Source of the DNA: Phycisphaerae bacterium
GTDB taxonomy: Bacteria; Planctomycetota; Phycisphaerae; Sedimentisphaerales; Anaerobacaceae
DNA length: 5,163 nt
Assembly (NCBI GenBank): GCA_030602845.1
Contig: JAUVYZ010000171.1
Span: forward strand, 1-5,163
Reading direction: 5' to 3'
In this document: piece by piece, positions 4,783 to 5,163 of the stretch
Numbering within the stretch: position 1 is the stretch's first letter
Layout: the number at the start of each line of letters is the position of its first letter
The notes under the pieces: generated by a model
The model's database searches: none
What the model was told of the DNA's origin: nothing
What the model saw: only the letters and a program-made list of their open reading frames with translations
Program-made: the position numbers and the translations under genes

Positions 4783-5163
4783 ATGTACGAACGAAGAGGG
4801 TTTACGTTAGTAGAGCTTTTGGTGGTGATTGCCATCATAGCGCTGCTGATGGGGATATTGATGCCGGCCCTGCAGAGGGCGCGGGAGCAGGCCAAGTCCG
4901 CCGTTTGCACAAGCAATATGCGGCAAATCGGCCTGGGTGCCAATTTATATGCCGAAGCTTGGGATTTATACGTCCCACGCGGCAAGGGAGGTGGTACGGG
5001 CGAGGCCTGGTACCAGCTTTTTATGCCATATTTGGCCCAGAGGCCAATCGGCAACGACTACCGTACCGTAAAGATATATCGCTGTCCCAGCTACCCTGAC
5101 AACCAACAGATCGTTTGCTTTGTTGTCAATGGCTGGACTTTCAGAGATAAAAGCGATATGGTC
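4783..5163 (+). CDS. Prepilin-type N-terminal domain protein (type II secretion pseudopilin-like), 3' partial
   Basis: The frame starts at ATG 4783 and stays open to the window end (127 codons, no stop). It begins with a short basic leader and a class III (type IV prepilin) signal: Arg4-Arg5-Gly6, then Phe7-Thr-Leu-Val-Glu11 and a hydrophobic helix to about residue 29. Prepilin peptidase would cut between Gly6 and Phe7, and Glu11 is the conserved Glu5 of the mature pilin. Next comes ALQRAREQAKSAVCTSNMRQ and IGLGANLYAEAW, typical of the abundant pseudopilin-like proteins of Planctomycetota and Lentisphaerota (DUF1559-like), and later a YRCPS block and an NGW segment. It probably lies on the outer face of the cytoplasmic membrane, either in a type II secretion-like filament or as a stand-alone anchored protein. 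The 44-base gap from the sulfatase shows no terminator, so co-transcription is possible. The ribosome binding site is weak. The C-terminal half is not visible. Confidence 0.85.
   Translation, partial: MYERRGFTLVELLVVIAIIALLMGILMPALQRAREQAKSAVCTSNMRQIGLGANLYAEAWDLYVPRGKGGGTGEAWYQLFMPYLAQRPIGNDYRTVKIYRCPSYPDNQQIVCFVVNGWTFRDKSDMV

Noticed and set aside
1..5163. CRISPR array, insertion sequence, toxin-antitoxin or defence module
   Set aside because: No regularly spaced repeats, transposase, cas gene or paired small toxin/antitoxin frames were seen; the genes are mostly housekeeping or exported-enzyme types.

Overview
The window looks like the chromosome of a member of the Planctomycetota, probably the class Phycisphaerae or a close relative. 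This is inferred from the gene style: a Tat-exported sulfatase-family enzyme next to a pseudopilin-like protein with an N-terminal prepilin signal, a moderate G+C content, and a short tail resembling those at the C-termini of planctomycete integrases. No rRNA or other decisive taxonomic marker is present.

Left part (1 to about 1817), minus strand. The first bases probably hold the start of a gene running off the left edge, behind an AT-rich region with a TATAAT box and a TGCTAAC/GTTAGCA dyad. Next come a 65-codon open tail (remnant, integrase-like) and, directly abutting it, a tRNA gene with anticodon CAU that carries tRNA-Ile2 features. A non-coding stretch with a strong hairpin follows. Then comes a 5'-truncated purQ fragment that overlaps by 4 bases (GTGA) the stop codon of an apparently intact prephenate dehydrogenase gene (tyrA).

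Right part (about 1860 to 5163), plus strand. A divergent promoter region separates tyrA from accA, the alpha subunit of acetyl-CoA carboxyltransferase. The accA leader contains a terminator-like hairpin with seven T just before the start codon, which suggests attenuation. A GC palindrome follows accA. Then comes a Tat-exported sulfatase-family hydrolase whose formylglycine position is Thr, not Cys or Ser. The window ends inside a prepilin-type (pseudopilin) gene with no visible stop.

The genes do not form one pathway: tyrA (tyrosine synthesis), accA (fatty acid synthesis) and the sulfatase/pseudopilin pair (envelope or extracellular work) look like neighbouring independent units. I see no clear undescribed system. 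The points most worth a second look are the Thr-type sulfatase active site, the tRNA/integrase-tail junction, the purQ remnant coupled to tyrA, and the accA leader terminator.
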